Assembly: GCA_039720395.1 (NCBI GenBank)
Contig: CM077828.1
Location: 25,152,717-25,216,716, forward strand
Length of the DNA: 64,000 nt
From: Liquidambar formosana
Lineage: Eukaryota; Streptophyta; Magnoliopsida; Saxifragales; Altingiaceae
Reading direction: 5' to 3'
Below are positions 1-12,450 of this stretch, piece after piece; the stretch's first letter is position 1; every line of letters starts with the position of its first letter. The notes beneath the pieces were generated by a model. It made no database searches, had not been told where the DNA came from, and saw only the letters and a list, made by a program, of their open reading frames with translations. A program made the translations under genes and the position numbers.

Positions 1-134
1 ATAGTGCTCCTTATTTGAAATTTTTTTCCAATAATTAGTTCTGTAAAGTATTTTAACGACCAAGGTTTTGGTATTTGAGTGAGTAATGAAAGAAATATGG
101 AAAATGTGCCTTTAGTGGTGGAAGATACACTAAC

Positions 135-240
135 CCAAGACAAAAGAGGCAGCCAACATGCCACCATGACGGCCTTTCAGGGCAGGTCTATTCTTCCAGT
201 CTACATAGCCTTCCCATTTGTTTAACTGATGTGCTTCATC
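135..240 (-). CDS. NPF4-type NRT1/PTR transporter, one 5' coding exon (partial gene)
   Basis: The minus strand encodes a short exon flanked by an acceptor (TTGCAG, ending at 241) and a donor (GTTAGT from 134). It reads DEAHQLNKWEGYVDWKNR and continues with PALKGRHGGMLAASFVL. This is the N-terminal cytosolic segment and start of the first membrane helix of NPF (peptide/nitrate/ABA) transporters. The WEGY-DW-R-----KGRHGGMLAASFVL pattern matches the NPF4 subfamily (NPF4.5/4.6/4.7), whose members include plasma-membrane ABA and nitrate importers. The rest of the protein lies beyond base 1. The frame upstream of the exon has no ATG before a stop, so a short first exon must lie at higher coordinates; I could not fix it. 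Family assignment is firm; the exact orthologue and substrate are inference. Confidence 0.85.
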
Positions 241-1996
241 CTGCAACGATAATCCAAAAGAATTTAGAAGAAACCAATAGAACTAGCAAGCTAACCAAGA
301 TATAAAATAAGAAATGTAACTAAGAGTGCAAGAAAATAAACTCCACCATCTTTTTTTCTGAAGTTGTATCGGATTTCTCTAGTTATGGAGACTTGAGCAG
401 CAAACTTTTTCTGAATCAGAGGAAGTGATGGTTTGAGTCATATTTAAAGACTACGAGAATGAGGCTCTAACTGGAGAAGAAAGGTCTAGACTCGATGAAA
501 TGACCATTCATTCAAATAGACCTTTTACCCTGACAATGACATTTTGTACGCAATCTCTACCTGAGAGAGAGAGAGAGAGAGGTTCTTCTCTAGGATCGCT
601 CAGTTACAACGATATATACCTGAAGCGAAAAAAGTGAGTTAAAGGGAAAATTGGGAATCAAATCTGCACACTAATTTGGCATATGTGTTCTCAATTGTTC
701 TATTACAGGTATGAGGTGATTTCCTAAATTGTGGGTATGACTTGTAAGTTTGGTTTCGAAAGTGGTGCTAAATGATTACCTTGACGAACCATGCATTGGA
801 CGTGTACTTGTCGACATAATTAAAGCATTAGGTAAGGGAGATTACAAGATGAGATACAAAGTTCAAGAAGCAAATGATTTAAATGAGGTCATAATGTCAT
901 GATATTGTGCCTCAATGTAAAGTAAAAGTTTTGTTTTGCCGACATGCCCCACACCTACAATCACTCAACTGGTAGTGGTAAGACCAGTGTGTCTTACAGC
1001 TAATCTCAAGGGATCAGAGCTTTAGCTTTATCTCCTTGCAGTATCTTTGGGTATCCTATTCTAACCTTATTTAACAATAGAAAAATCCATCCCAACATTT
1101 TTAATATTATCCTCAACAAGGACTTATCATAATTGTTTAGTTTGGCCACATGAATTCCGTTTATGGCCAATTCTACTGTAAAATCAAGCCATTGTCTCCA
1201 GTCACGTGAATTTTGTCTTCTCTCATGTGCTTACGGAGTCATCAACTTGGATTGAATTGATGCCCTTACTCTAGAGTCATCTGACTAGTGTCTCATTCAC
1301 TATATGGTGTTGCCCGGTGGTATCAGTTTTCTTCCTGGTCCACGTATAATTTCTTGTTACTTTGTTCATCAGAATTAGTGGTGGGTATAGTTGAGCTAGA
1401 AAAACATGGGAGCATGATCAAAGGTATCTCCAAATTGGGTGTCTAGAAGCCCTTAAATGGTGGGTCCTACAGACCCCATTTGCTGCTTAATGTAATAGTT
1501 TCCCAAATTTTGACCCAAAGGAGATGCAACAAAATTGAAAGGTATGAAATTTTTAGCTAAGATAAAAGGGAAAAGAAAAGTACCAGTTTGTATATTTATC
1601 TGATTAGAAATGTACAGGGAGAGTCCATGGAGAAACTACTTGTCCTTGAGTGTTGGCATGGAATTAGGACATTCCATCTTCTTACAGATAAATAGGCATC
1701 GAGATTATACAAATGGTGGGGGTGAATGGATTAGTTGGAATTGGGTGATTGCTTATACTATGGCAGATTGATGGAATCGATCCCAAGTACACCATTAGTC
1801 CATATGCTTATGCTTCCTGTTCAATGCTCAAAAAGGCCAATTCAAGCCCCAGTTGTGTGGACTTTGGCTTTCTCACTCAAAGAAGGATTAGTGAGAGTGA
1901 CTTCCTTTTAAGCTTCAACCCATGGTAGATGCTTATTCTCTAATCTTGTAGAATGTAGAACCCCAGATGGCCTCTTGGGGGGAAGAATATTAGAGT
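241..1996. other. Intergenic / 5' region of the NPF gene
   Basis: No coding exon is recognised here apart from the presumed missing first NPF exon on the minus strand, probably between about 300 and 560. An ATG-GTG-GAG sits near 342-350 on the minus strand but has no GT donor in the required phase. A short GA run lies near 562-581. The rest is AT-rich with no supported gene. Confidence 0.5.
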
Positions 1997-2516
1997 CAAG
2001 GCTGGTTCTAGGGGTAAGCAAGCAAGGCGGCTGCCTAGGGCCCCACATTTTGGCTAAAAAATAAGAGTCCCATTTTGGGACTAACTCTTGTAGTAGGCTG
2101 AATTTTTTTCATTTTTCCAAATAGAACGGTTATTGCAACCCCTTAATTTTATTTGCACACCCCACTAATTTTTACTTATCAATGTTTTACCAAAAATATA
2201 GAAGGTTTTTATAAAAATTTGTTACGTTATCTATTGGAAAACATCATTGTGAACAACTTTGCAGAAGAAAGTTTTTCCAAAAAAATTATCGTTTAAGTGG
2301 ATTTTTTTGATAATTTACCATCTACGTTTAATTTTTGGTCAAAAAGTCCACTTACACAAAAGATTTTATAAAAACTTTATTATGTAAAGTTATTTAAAAT
2401 GATGTTTTCTAGTGGATTACACGGTTAATTTTCTTAAAAACCTTTTATATATTTTTTTAAAAAAAATCTTAAGAAATTAAGATCAATGAGATGTGCAAAC
2501 TTTATGTTGGTACTAG

Positions 2517-2547
<31 letters not shown>

Positions 2548-2628
2548 AGAAGAAGAAGAAGAAGAAGATATGAAGGCCCTCATTTTAAGAGTTCACCTAG
2601 GGTCTCAAAAAACTCAGAACCGGCCCTG
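1997..2628. mobile_element. hAT-like non-autonomous element with nested insertion
   Basis: The two ends form imperfect inverted repeats: CAAGGCTGGTTCTAG at the left and, reverse-complemented, CAGGGCCGGTTCTGA at the right, followed on both sides by a CCTAGG-type motif. The flanks are ATTAGAGT and AGTAGAAT, 8 bp with two mismatches, which fits a decayed hAT target duplication. No transposase frame is visible. A second element lies inside it (about 2124-2510), followed by an A-rich/GAA microsatellite (about 2516-2568). Superfamily is inferred from terminal sequence and duplication length. Confidence 0.6.
2124..2510. mobile_element. MULE-like MITE, diverged copy (nested)
   Basis: The left end GAACGGTTATTGCAACCCC matches the terminus of the element at 24970-25367. 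Internal blocks also match: AAAACATCATT near the left, AAGAAAGTTTTTCCAAA near 2270, and AATGATGTTTTCTAGTGGAT near 2398-2417. The right terminus is degraded and runs into a poly-A tract, so the end is approximate. No coding capacity is seen. Confidence 0.65.
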
Positions 2629-5303
2629 AGTAGAATGCCTATTTTAATCCTATAATCTTTAAATATTCCTCTGACAGCCTCTAAAGTCGTTAGACTAATG
2701 TGTGCTGGGTTCAGCCAGGATAATTAGAGTTCTCTTTGTGAACTGGAACAAGATTCTTAAAAGTATTTGCAAAATTTTCAACTTATACTCTACTTTTTAT
2801 CGAGCATAGTCAACAAATTTTTTGGAACATGCAGGGGGGGGGGGGCGGGGGCGGGGGCGGCCGGTGGAGGTGTGGAGTCCATAAAAAAAGAATTTACTCC
2901 ACAAATTAAGCTGGAAAAGATTCCTTAAATAAAATTTGCCAATATGCAAGTGGGAGAAAGTAAGAATATATTGTACACCATGAGGTAACTACAGAGAGTA
3001 AATGGCTTGTCCCTTTCATATATTTACCATCAGAAAATGCTAGATAGACGTATACTAGCTGAACTTGGCAGAATCTTCTAGGCAACTTGTGGGTGTTGTG
3101 TGGCTGTCACTCTTTATTTCTATTTCGAACTATGGATGGGCTAAACATCAGAGTGTTTGACTGTATTCATTTAAAAATGCACCCATGATTTTCTGAGGCT
3201 TTTGCTGGTGAACCCATGTGGCTCAATCAAATTGCTGATCACTAACTAGGAGCCACATTCCTCTCCATTTATTTATTTTTTTCTTGTGGTTTCTTGGCAA
3301 CCAAACAGGAAGGGGTGATGGGAAAATCATCTCAGCATCATGCCATCATTAAATACAGAGAAAGTATAGACTTTGGCTTGTCTTATCCCTTTTCCTAGCC
3401 AAGAATTCCATTTCTAAGAACAATTGTTTAAAATAAAAAAAATAAAAATAAAAAGGACCATTTCTAAGAACAATAGTTTCCATTTTAAGCGCTGTACCAT
3501 CATCAAATCAAATCGATTGCATGATCACAGGTTTACCATCACTATAACGAATAATAGAACTAGTCACTCCTTTTTCTATTTTTCATTGAACCAATTTCCC
3601 TAATTTGAACATGCCTTTTTTAGGCTTTTCAAGATCCTGCTGTAGAAAACTAGAATGGAAGGCTTTGTTCTGTTAAACTTCTGGAATGGCCCCTTACGGC
3701 CTTACCATATAGTTTTAGATGAAGTATATTGTATTCTTAGGTTGAGCCAATTGAGATTGTTGGTGGCTGAGAGCTAATTCAGCATTGACCGAGGGAGATG
3801 ATGAGTGTCTTCAAGAAGGCTAGTAATTAACTAATTATTGGCATATGTGCATGGATTTGCATTATTTCTTCGTGCATAAGTCTCTGTTCTTGTGGCCGTA
3901 GTCCAGTTAAGGTGTCTGCGAAGGGCCCGTTTGGCTCTCCTGATCAAAAAAAGATAAGAAAAAGAGGTTTTTAAAATTTTTTAAAAAAAAAATTCAATAC
4001 CCAATCATTTGCCATATCAGCCTTGAAACCCTTGTGATGCACAACCTTTCGGCTCCCATTTGGTAGATCAATTGTATGAAAATCACAACTTGGTTTTCTT
4101 ACTGAAATTAGTTGTGAAATAATTTTGTTTAAGATAAAATTAGCATAAACTAATTGAGATTTATCAGATGGTGATTACTGATCCACATGGGCAAAGCCAC
4201 ATGAGGGCGGGTGGGCATCTGCCAACCCTCAACTTTTTTTTTGCTTTTGTTTTTTTTTTAAAGTAAATTTGTCTTCATTTTTTTTTTTTTTTTTTTTTTG
4301 AAATAGTAGATTTGTCCTCTAAATTTTGCTTAATCCTTTTTCTTTATCCTTTTTTCACCTCTTTTTTTTCTTTTCCTCCCTGTAAGAACCCCAATCCGGC
4401 AATCCCTCTAATCTTTTATTTTTTGAAATATGGTTTATCAAATAGCAATGGGTTATAAATATTTGTAACTTTTTCTACCTTAAAATAACAAGATAAAAAA
4501 AAAAATTAAACAAAAAAGTCTTCAGTTGAATTAGGATAAAGCATTAACAACCAATCAAAGTTTGCTCACCCTAAACTAATCCGTTTTGAATTTTAACCTC
4601 TGCCAAGATATTTTTTTATTTTATTTTATTTTTATTTTATTTATTTATTTTTTTTTTTGCCGAGTACCCCTCCTCGCAAGATGGTATTGATTACTGGAAC
4701 ATTTTAGATTGGGCTAGGCTTTTCTAGAAAGGAGACTAATCCCGCCGAAGGGACATCCCTAGAGGCCAAAATTTGACCCAAATGTGACAACTTTAGGCCC
4801 ACAAGGTGCATTAGATTTGCTGTTCCTTTCATTCACCTCTTTTTGTGGCATTGCCGCGGGCTGCTTCGTACTAAAATTCCCATTTCTGCAACTTGGAGAC
4901 GCTTGAGGGCACACGCAACTACTCTTTTTTGAAGCATGAAAGGCACTACACCACCGGCCTCTTATGGCCTACTAATATCCGTACGGGCTCTATTATTTTT
5001 CTAAGCATGAAAAAAGGCTACTCTATCACTGGCACCGGCCCCTGTGGCCTAGTAGTATTCGGGTGAGGTTAGGGTGACTGTGTAGGTCCTCTAGGGCCAA
5101 ATCCCTACCAATGTAACCAAAGGTAGGGTGGGGAAGGGAGGATTACTCGTAAAAGTAAATCCTGCTTGAACGTATTATTGGACTCGATGCAGATGCTAAA
5201 CAGTGCCCAAACTTGTTGGTTGAAATTACATGTCTAAAAATTAAATAGGTGATTTTTTTTTATTTAAAAAACAAGAGTGGGCTTAGGGGGTATCCCAGCC
5301 CCT

Positions 5304-5336
<33 letters not shown>

Positions 5337-8300
5337 TTTTTTTTTTTTTTTTGGGGGGGGGGGGGGGGGGGTGGGGATAGGTGGACTACTCAGCCTTGTC
5401 TTGTTGTATTTAATATCACCTCACGTCCTTGTGTGTAGAAAGTTCAGTGCAGGTGAGTAGCCAAGGGAGCAGTCCAAATTGGGTTAGACCCTGGACCATG
5501 CGTGCCACTAAAAATGAAAGGGTTGCAACAAACATCCAAACATAGGGGGACCATTGTTTTTTATGCACTTGAATAAAGCTTCACTATGGCTCAATTGTCT
5601 CTTTTTTGCTTTGATGGACCCTATTAAGTTAGATTTGTTTTCTACTTTTTAATTATTGGGCTCTTAGTAAAATCTAGCTTACTCCGTATCATGTTAACAC
5701 ATTAAATTTAAATAAAATAAAGTTCTCTTGTGCCTCCATGCGTGTTGAGCTCAGCATATTTACGTACAATAAGAGGGGGATCCATGCTATGAAAGATGGA
5801 ATCATTGAATGGAAATTCATTCAGAAAAAATTTGTTGTAAGATTGTCGATAGTATTTTTGGAGTATACCGAATTAGTGTTCTTCTGACATGGCAACACAA
5901 TTTTAATCGGTATATAAAAAATAATATTGGGATTTAACAATTTAATGGACCTTTTTAGTAAATCAAAAGTGTATGGGAAATCAGCCTGGTTTGCTGGTTT
6001 TAGTCCATTGAATTTAATGTGATCACCCCAAATGAGTGTCGAGATTGTCTTCAACCACCCATCATGGGTGGAAGCCACTATCTAGATAGTCTAAATGTGC
6101 ACCGAAAGTTGGAGAGAATCCTTGCTTCCCACTTAGACTGTTCTCTCTTAACAAATTAATTGAGTTTGGACATTATTCTTCTAAGCTCACATGAGCTTGA
6201 GTTTGTATGGTCACTTTATTTTAAAACTACATATAGGCAGTGAAGGACTCAATGGGTTTGAACCCCAAAAAAAGAAAAAGGCTGAATGGGTGGTCCAATA
6301 AGTGCCAATGACACTATTGCTCAGAGTGCATGTGTGCATTGCATTTGTATGGTCCTTTTGAGTTTTGTCACTTGTGAACAAATTAGCACATGTAATAGCA
6401 TTTTTAATCATGTGAGGCACTTGGGTGAATTATATGTATTTTTCGTATTATTGTAGTATAAAAATGCGTCGCTATAGTGAAAATGGATCACATGAAAAAA
6501 GAAATTACTCCAATACATGTGAGCCAGTTTTTTCCCTCACTTGACCTTTCCCTCCACCTCTAACCATTTTTTGGAGGATGATGTGTCCGATTTGCATGTG
6601 AGCCATTTCTTAAGACAAATATAATTCAAGATTTGCTTCAATTTGTGTTTACGTCACCAAATGCATCACCCATTAAAAGCACCTACGTACTTTCACACAC
6701 GAAACAGAAAATAACTTTATCTCGTGGTTGAAGATGCTCTAAGTAACGCAACCACATATCCAAAATGTATAGTTGTTTTATTAGCATTAAATTTTGACTA
6801 CCATGGTAAAATTGCAGTTTTTTTCTTTTGGAAATACCATAGCATTTCTAAAATGTGTATCAAAGACCTGTAGTGCGAGAGCAAAGAGGAGTGTGAAAGC
6901 GTGGTATGCTTTTATTTTATTTCGTTTTTTTTTTTTAAATAAATATAAAAACGCATTATTTTACAGCTTAATATGACTAGTCTCCATCTAGACAAGGACA
7001 TAAAAGAAAACTAGAAAATAAATTAAATTAAACACATCCATCACTCTTCTAAAGGAACCAATACTCATTAATTTTCTACAATGCATGTACCAAAGTAATA
7101 AAACATTGAAGAAGGCAAAGGGAGGATAGCATTGGGTATGGACCTTGCACATAGCTTGTGCAATTCCCTCTAATTTTCTCACCCACTAATCAAGATGGTT
7201 TGACCCTATTGCGCCGTTGAATAAATTCCCATTTGTTTAGGTCTGAAAAATGCCAGAATTTTGGTGTGTAAAGTTTTGGACCACCATCGTTGCATTGCTC
7301 ATGCTATACGTGTTAACTACGAGAGAACCAAAGACAAAGAGCTTTCGATTCCCCCCTTTTGTGCTCGACCCTTTGGTCTTAAGAAATTAAAAGCATAGGA
7401 CAACAAATCATACCCTGACATTTCTCCCTGTGGCGTGCGTAATGCTCGGCACATATGGGTGTGGGTGAGAGTGAGGTTGGACATGCGTATGCGCACGGGA
7501 TTAAGAAAATAAAATCTAATGGTACATCTTTAATATATCAAATCAACATTTTCAATGCATATGGTAATTGGATCTAGTGACAATGCACTTGATAATTTAG
7601 TGCTGAAAAGATGGCTTTCTAAAAGAAGGAAAGGAGCTAGGGTTTAGAAAATGGTTTGACGTTGATATATGTCCTAGTCTTATGAGAGACGTGTGTTTAC
7701 AAGCTTGATCTTCCTTTTCATTTTATAGGGATTAGGGAGCATACCTTTTGTTGCTGAAGTGACCAGTGAGGCGTGCACTCACAAGCTTATTCTTTCTGCC
7801 TATTGGCTATACCATAATGGCATAATCAATGGACTATTTTGTGTGTTTGCCCATCTGTATTTTCAAATATATTTTGGATAGGAATGCAATGGGGAGAAAA
7901 GCTACGATGTGGGTGTCCTCATGGGTATATCGATGAGTTATCTCTTATTTTCGGGATTACTGCGCAAAACTCAAGACATTTATCCCATGTATGTTTGGAT
8001 AAAGTGTCTTACGAAGATCATATGTATAAAAATTTCATCAAAGAATATCATGTGATTTAAAAACATGCGCCGATTAATGCTTAATATTTTCTTTCATTTA
8101 GTATTATACGAGTTAGATTTTTTTATCAAATTTGATCGGTGAATACAAACTAACTTTAACAAATTTTTTTATTGAATTTATACCAATATGATAGATTTAT
8201 AATATGATAACTATGATGATATTACGCATATCTTAAATTATGTGTCTAAAATAGCTAAAAATGAAAGAGATCATAGTAAGTGGTCTTTTTTCATGAGAAA

Positions 8301-9149
8301 CACATCTTACTAATTGAGGAATTGCTAGATTTAAAAACTTCGACAGTTTTTTTCAATATTTAAAAAAGAACAAGTAAAAGCCAATGAGCTAGCTTGATTG
8401 GCAAAGGAGGGTGAAATAAAAGGTAGAAGTAGGATACATTAGGTTCCAACTCCTCCCATTGTATCCGGAAAAAAAAAAAAAAGAGGAAAAAAAGAGGAGA
8501 AAGTAGATCCCACCAACAATCAAAAGTAATGGTATGACATTAAACTCCTCTGGGACATGTTGAGTGTGGATTCTTCTGGCATAAAAAGTCTTGTTCTTAT
8601 GCTTATCCTAATATTTTAAGTCCTTTTCTTTCTCTTATTTCCTTCTTTTTAAAAATTAAGCAATTTGAAAATTGAATTACTCTATAAGCTTTATATACAT
8701 TGAAAAAACATTAAATAATAGTGGCAATTTAAAATGATGGCATACTAAAAAATCTTTCAACTAGTCTTCTATCATTATTTCTTTTAGTAAAAATCTTATA
8801 CCATTATTTATGGTGAGTCTCTACCCAAAACTGAATTGATCTAAGTTCAATATCCAACCTTAGCCCATGCAAACTTTGGGTTGATTTGATTTTGGGAGAA
8901 TATTTTTATAATTTTTTTTTGAAAACTTACGAAGTAGCATAAAATTTTATTATAACAAAGAGATATCCAAATAAAAAATTATAATAGACGTTAATTCATA
9001 ATTTTTTTCATGGACAAAACATACATTAATTTTTAATAAATGGAAGCGAACTGCAAATTGATATTGAAATAGTCGTAATATGACATATATAGTGTACGGG
9101 GTATTTTCCGCACGATGGATGTTTGTTCCTTCGAGCAGAGCTGCGCCTC
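2629..9149. other. Long intergenic stretch with simple repeats
   Basis: No gene is supported. Simple-sequence tracts include G-rich 2833-2860, T tracts near 4279-4299, and a compound (CT)n-(T)n-(G)n block at about 5304-5371. Short open frames near 5821-6078 and 6211-6420 (minus) lack any recognisable domain. A SINE-like fragment lies near 4950-5110. Confidence 0.5.
4950..5110 (+). repeat. SINE-like repeat fragments (two partial copies)
   Basis: Two close copies of a CCGGCC-TNTGGCCTA-TA motif (about 4959 and 5035) resemble the 5' part, the putative pol III A-box region, of the repeats at 15262-15420 and 22725-22880. The B-box and tail are not clear. Assignment is tentative. Confidence 0.3.
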
Positions 9150-9750
9150 CACCAATGAACTTGCCTGCACACAGTAAACACACCATTAAGGGATGACCAG
9201 AGTGAGTCCGGTCGTCACCTCTCCGATGTTGAAGTCAGTCGACTGTATATAGCTAAAGGGAGGGTTTTTGACTAGGGTTTTGTGTACCGCTTACCTCTGT
9301 TAGGCTTAGCACTGTTCTATTTATATTCGTCCCTTAAACTAACCATGGTTGGGTTAGATAGCGGTTTTCCTTTGGTTGAGTTAAACCTGAGTTCAATTGT
9401 TAACTATATGACCAGGGTTGGCTTGACCATAGTCAGATTTGAACCATAGTTAGGATAACTATCTGCCCGTTTGTTACGCGATAGCTGTTTTACTCACGTG
9501 TTTCCTTTTTGTTGGGCCTGGAACTGTTATCCTTTTTAGCTCGTGATTGGAAGATCTTGAACTGGCTTAGCTGTCATGGCTGGTCATTATGAGCCTGTCC
9601 TTCAGTTCGGGTCATAAAAGTTAATGGCGATTTACCGTGCTGATATGCTTTAAGCTCGTGATTCTTATTTTGTATGTTGCTGGAACTACCAGTTCGTGAC
9701 TAAGAAGGGCAGAATGATCAGCTCGGGATTTATCCACACATATAGATATA
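9150..9750. repeat. LTR-like dispersed repeat, copy 1
   Basis: This stretch shares a series of collinear motifs with 24520-25640: ACCTCTCCGATG followed by AAGTCAG, then AACCATGGTT-GGTTAGATA-CGG, then TAACTA--AGGGTTGGCT with GACCATGGTCAG or a close variant, then AGCTCG-rich sequence. Length and collinearity suggest two decayed copies of one LTR or LTR-like element. Exact ends and target duplications were not found. Confidence 0.5.
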
Positions 9751-12119
9751 TAAATTTTTAATATATATTTTTTTACAAAGTCAATTCTCAAATTAATCGA
9801 GGCCTCAACTTTAATCGAACTGAATAAATGTCTGCTCTTAATCTTAATTTATGAATCTAAAACAACATTAAGAGAGTTCTAGAACCAGACCAATCCCATC
9901 CAAGGAAATCGGATTCAATTAGATTTTTAGTTTACACCCGACCAAGTCGCACCCACCTCAAACTTAATATATATATATATAAAATAAAAACGACAAAAAC
10001 CCAAAAATAAACAAAATGTGAAGATGGATAAGCACCATGAAGAGTGAAGAAGCGGAAAACCTGGGCCACCTGGGCCAAGCCCAAGCGAATTTAAATTTCA
10101 CAAAAAGACAGGGTGGGGCCCCAGAGGCACGTTGACGTGTCCCTTATAGGGGCCCGACTTGTTTCATCTGAACTCTGAATCGGAACTCGTGCTGAGTTGG
10201 CGGGACTGACTCAGGTGGATTGGTCACTCCATCTGACGAGGTGACCAGGTCAAGGGTGAGTCATCTGCCACCCTGACTCGGTCCTTAAATTTTGAGCTCA
10301 CCCCACCTCAGACAGCGATTGATTGGACAGGATTCTTTTGTTTTGTATTTTTTCCCCTCACCTCGGTGTCATCTAATTCTATATTTTCTCTACCCCTTAT
10401 TGACCAAATGCCCCCTCACTATTTTTCTAATTTATTTTGACGAGTAACAATATTTATCTTCTATTTTCAGACCAATTCTAGCATTTTTTTTTTCTTTTTC
10501 TTTTTCTTTCATCTTTTTCAAACATACAATTATGATCGCCACTAGAAGGGGATTCTCTTACAAATTTTTTTCTTCTTCTTAATTTGCACTATTAGGGTAT
10601 GAAATTGATGGATGCATCATCTCACTATATTAGAAGATTTGAACGAATTTAATTTATGTAGATTAAGTCATAAAAAAGAAAGAAAAAGAATTAGATGAAA
10701 TAGAATTGAGTTAGGGTTTATGCACCGCCTTACTGTACCAATTTACTAATTCATACGCACTGACTCATTATACCGACTCACGTGATTAATGATATGATAT
10801 TACCTCAATAAAAACAAATAAATAAAGATAAAGTTAATCAATAGAAAATAAAGTTAATCAATAGTTTCAACACAATAAATGAAGAGATATTTCAATTTTG
10901 ACTATTCTATATATGTTAATGGGAAAGGTTTCTCCCCATTTACTGAATGGGGGGAAAAGATTCTCTCTATTTAATAGACGATTTAATGAAATCTAGACTG
11001 TTCATATCATGTGAGATCCACCAAAACATGTGGAACCCATATGATATAAACCGTTTAGATTTCAATGGATTGTCCATTGCAATAGAGAGAATCCTTATTC
11101 TACTGAATGGTTCAGTAAAATTTAAACTATTCATATTATATGGGGTCACCAATTTATGTGGGACCCATCAAATATTAATTGTTCAGATTTCATTGATAGT
11201 CCAATTAATGAAGATGATTCGAATCATATGTTAAGTAATGAATTTGGATATGAATTAAATTCGTAAGACACTAATTCCCTAGCCAAAAAAAAACAGAAAA
11301 GAAAAAGGAAAAAGGTAAGACAGTGAATTTGATTCCGTATCTAATGAGTAAACATGCATGTGCTTTATGATATTTGATGTTGTACTGTATGAATCTAGCG
11401 AGCAAGCCATGGTAGCTATAGTACCCAGAAGTGCTCATAATAGCCTCATCCTTCTCTAAGTGGAGTTGAAATTAGATTGAGTTTGATGAGGACCTAAACT
11501 GTCCAGCCATAACAAGCGATGTTTGACTCATTGTTTTAGAAATAGGAAAAATGTTAGTTGATTAGATGTGAGCACTTTTGATTGGTGAGGCATGAACCCA
11601 TTCCATTTTGTGGTTTAGTGACTGAGGCTTGAATTTAAAACATTAGCATTATTAATAGATTCTCCTACTTATAGTAAACTTTTGAGTGGGACACACTATG
11701 GGTATTTCACTTACAAATTTTAAACATGAATATTATTTAAATATTCACATGATCAAAACTTTATATATATACATATAGTTTTGATCATATACGGAATATC
11801 TCGTATGAATATAATCGTTCATGAGCAATACACGTGTAAGTATAAATACGTGAGTGTGGATGGGATCCACCTTTGGTTTGGTATAGCCCAAAAAAAAAAA
11901 AAAAACATGTGGGAAAAAGACATGGCACTTCGCTCAACAGGCTTTTCCTGTAAATTATGCTTTATTTTCTTATAGGAAATAAAATACGGAGTAAAGCATT
12001 TTCTCCCATAGCGAGAAGGGGCATTACAGTAATCACAGACTCGCCATGTCCACTAGCTTAAGTTAAAGAACAAACACCTCCCCAAAAACTTGTTATAACC
12101 CAATCAAGGTCTCACCTTT
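9751..12119. other. Intergenic region upstream of the HD-Zip gene
   Basis: No gene is supported. An AT-rich part (about 10925-11240) contains several head-to-head copies of a GTTCA-AT-----T-GAAATCT-type motif also seen near 31560-31620 and 40335-40380, so it is probably a decayed palindromic transposon. A poly-A run lies at about 11890-11905. Confidence 0.4.
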
Positions 12120-12450
12120 ACGGAGAACGCTACCTCCTCCTCTCTTCTCTTCTCGCCCCCCTCCCTCTCCCTTGCTCTCTAGCTTTTCTCCGTCCAACTC
12201 ACCGGAGCAGTCAATCTCTCTCTCTCTTTCTCTCTGAACTATCGGAACAGTTGAAGAATTCTTGGATTTTGTTTCTTCTGGGGGTGATGGGTGTGAGCAG
12301 CCGGTGTTCTCATACTTCGCACATCACCGAGATCATCATCACCAGCTTCTTCCGCCACAAGGTTTAAGAACCCAGCTTTAAATCAGGACCGTCGAATCTA
12401 AGGACCAAGCTGTTATGGCTTGCTGATTAATCAATTTCACAAGTTGGAAG
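12120..12450 (+). promoter_or_regulatory. Pyrimidine-rich 5' leader of the HD-Zip gene
   Basis: A CT-rich stretch (about 12132-12235) precedes the main ATG at 12451, as in many plant leaders. The leader contains a complete small upstream frame (12287-12367). I did not find a convincing TATA box, so the transcription start is not fixed. Confidence 0.5.
12287..12367 (+). CDS. Upstream ORF in the HD-Zip I leader (26 codons), candidate conserved-peptide uORF
   Basis: An ATG at 12287 opens a frame of 26 codons closed by TAA at 12365-12367, lying 83 bases before the main ATG. The peptide starts MGVSSRCSH and ends IIITSFFRHKV. The Arabidopsis homologue ATHB-1 (At3g01470) is known to carry a conserved-peptide uORF (CPuORF33, At3g01472) that lowers translation of the main frame. 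Position, size and a Phe/Arg/Lys-rich C-terminus are consistent with that uORF here. I have not aligned the peptides, so conservation is an inference from gene identity and layout. Confidence 0.65.
   Translation: MGVSSRCSHTSHITEIIITSFFRHKV

Noticed and set aside
10947..11234. Overlapping plus and minus frames near 11 kb
   Set aside because: They lie in a palindromic AT-rich repeat whose motif recurs beside the SDR genes; both strands are open for that reason.
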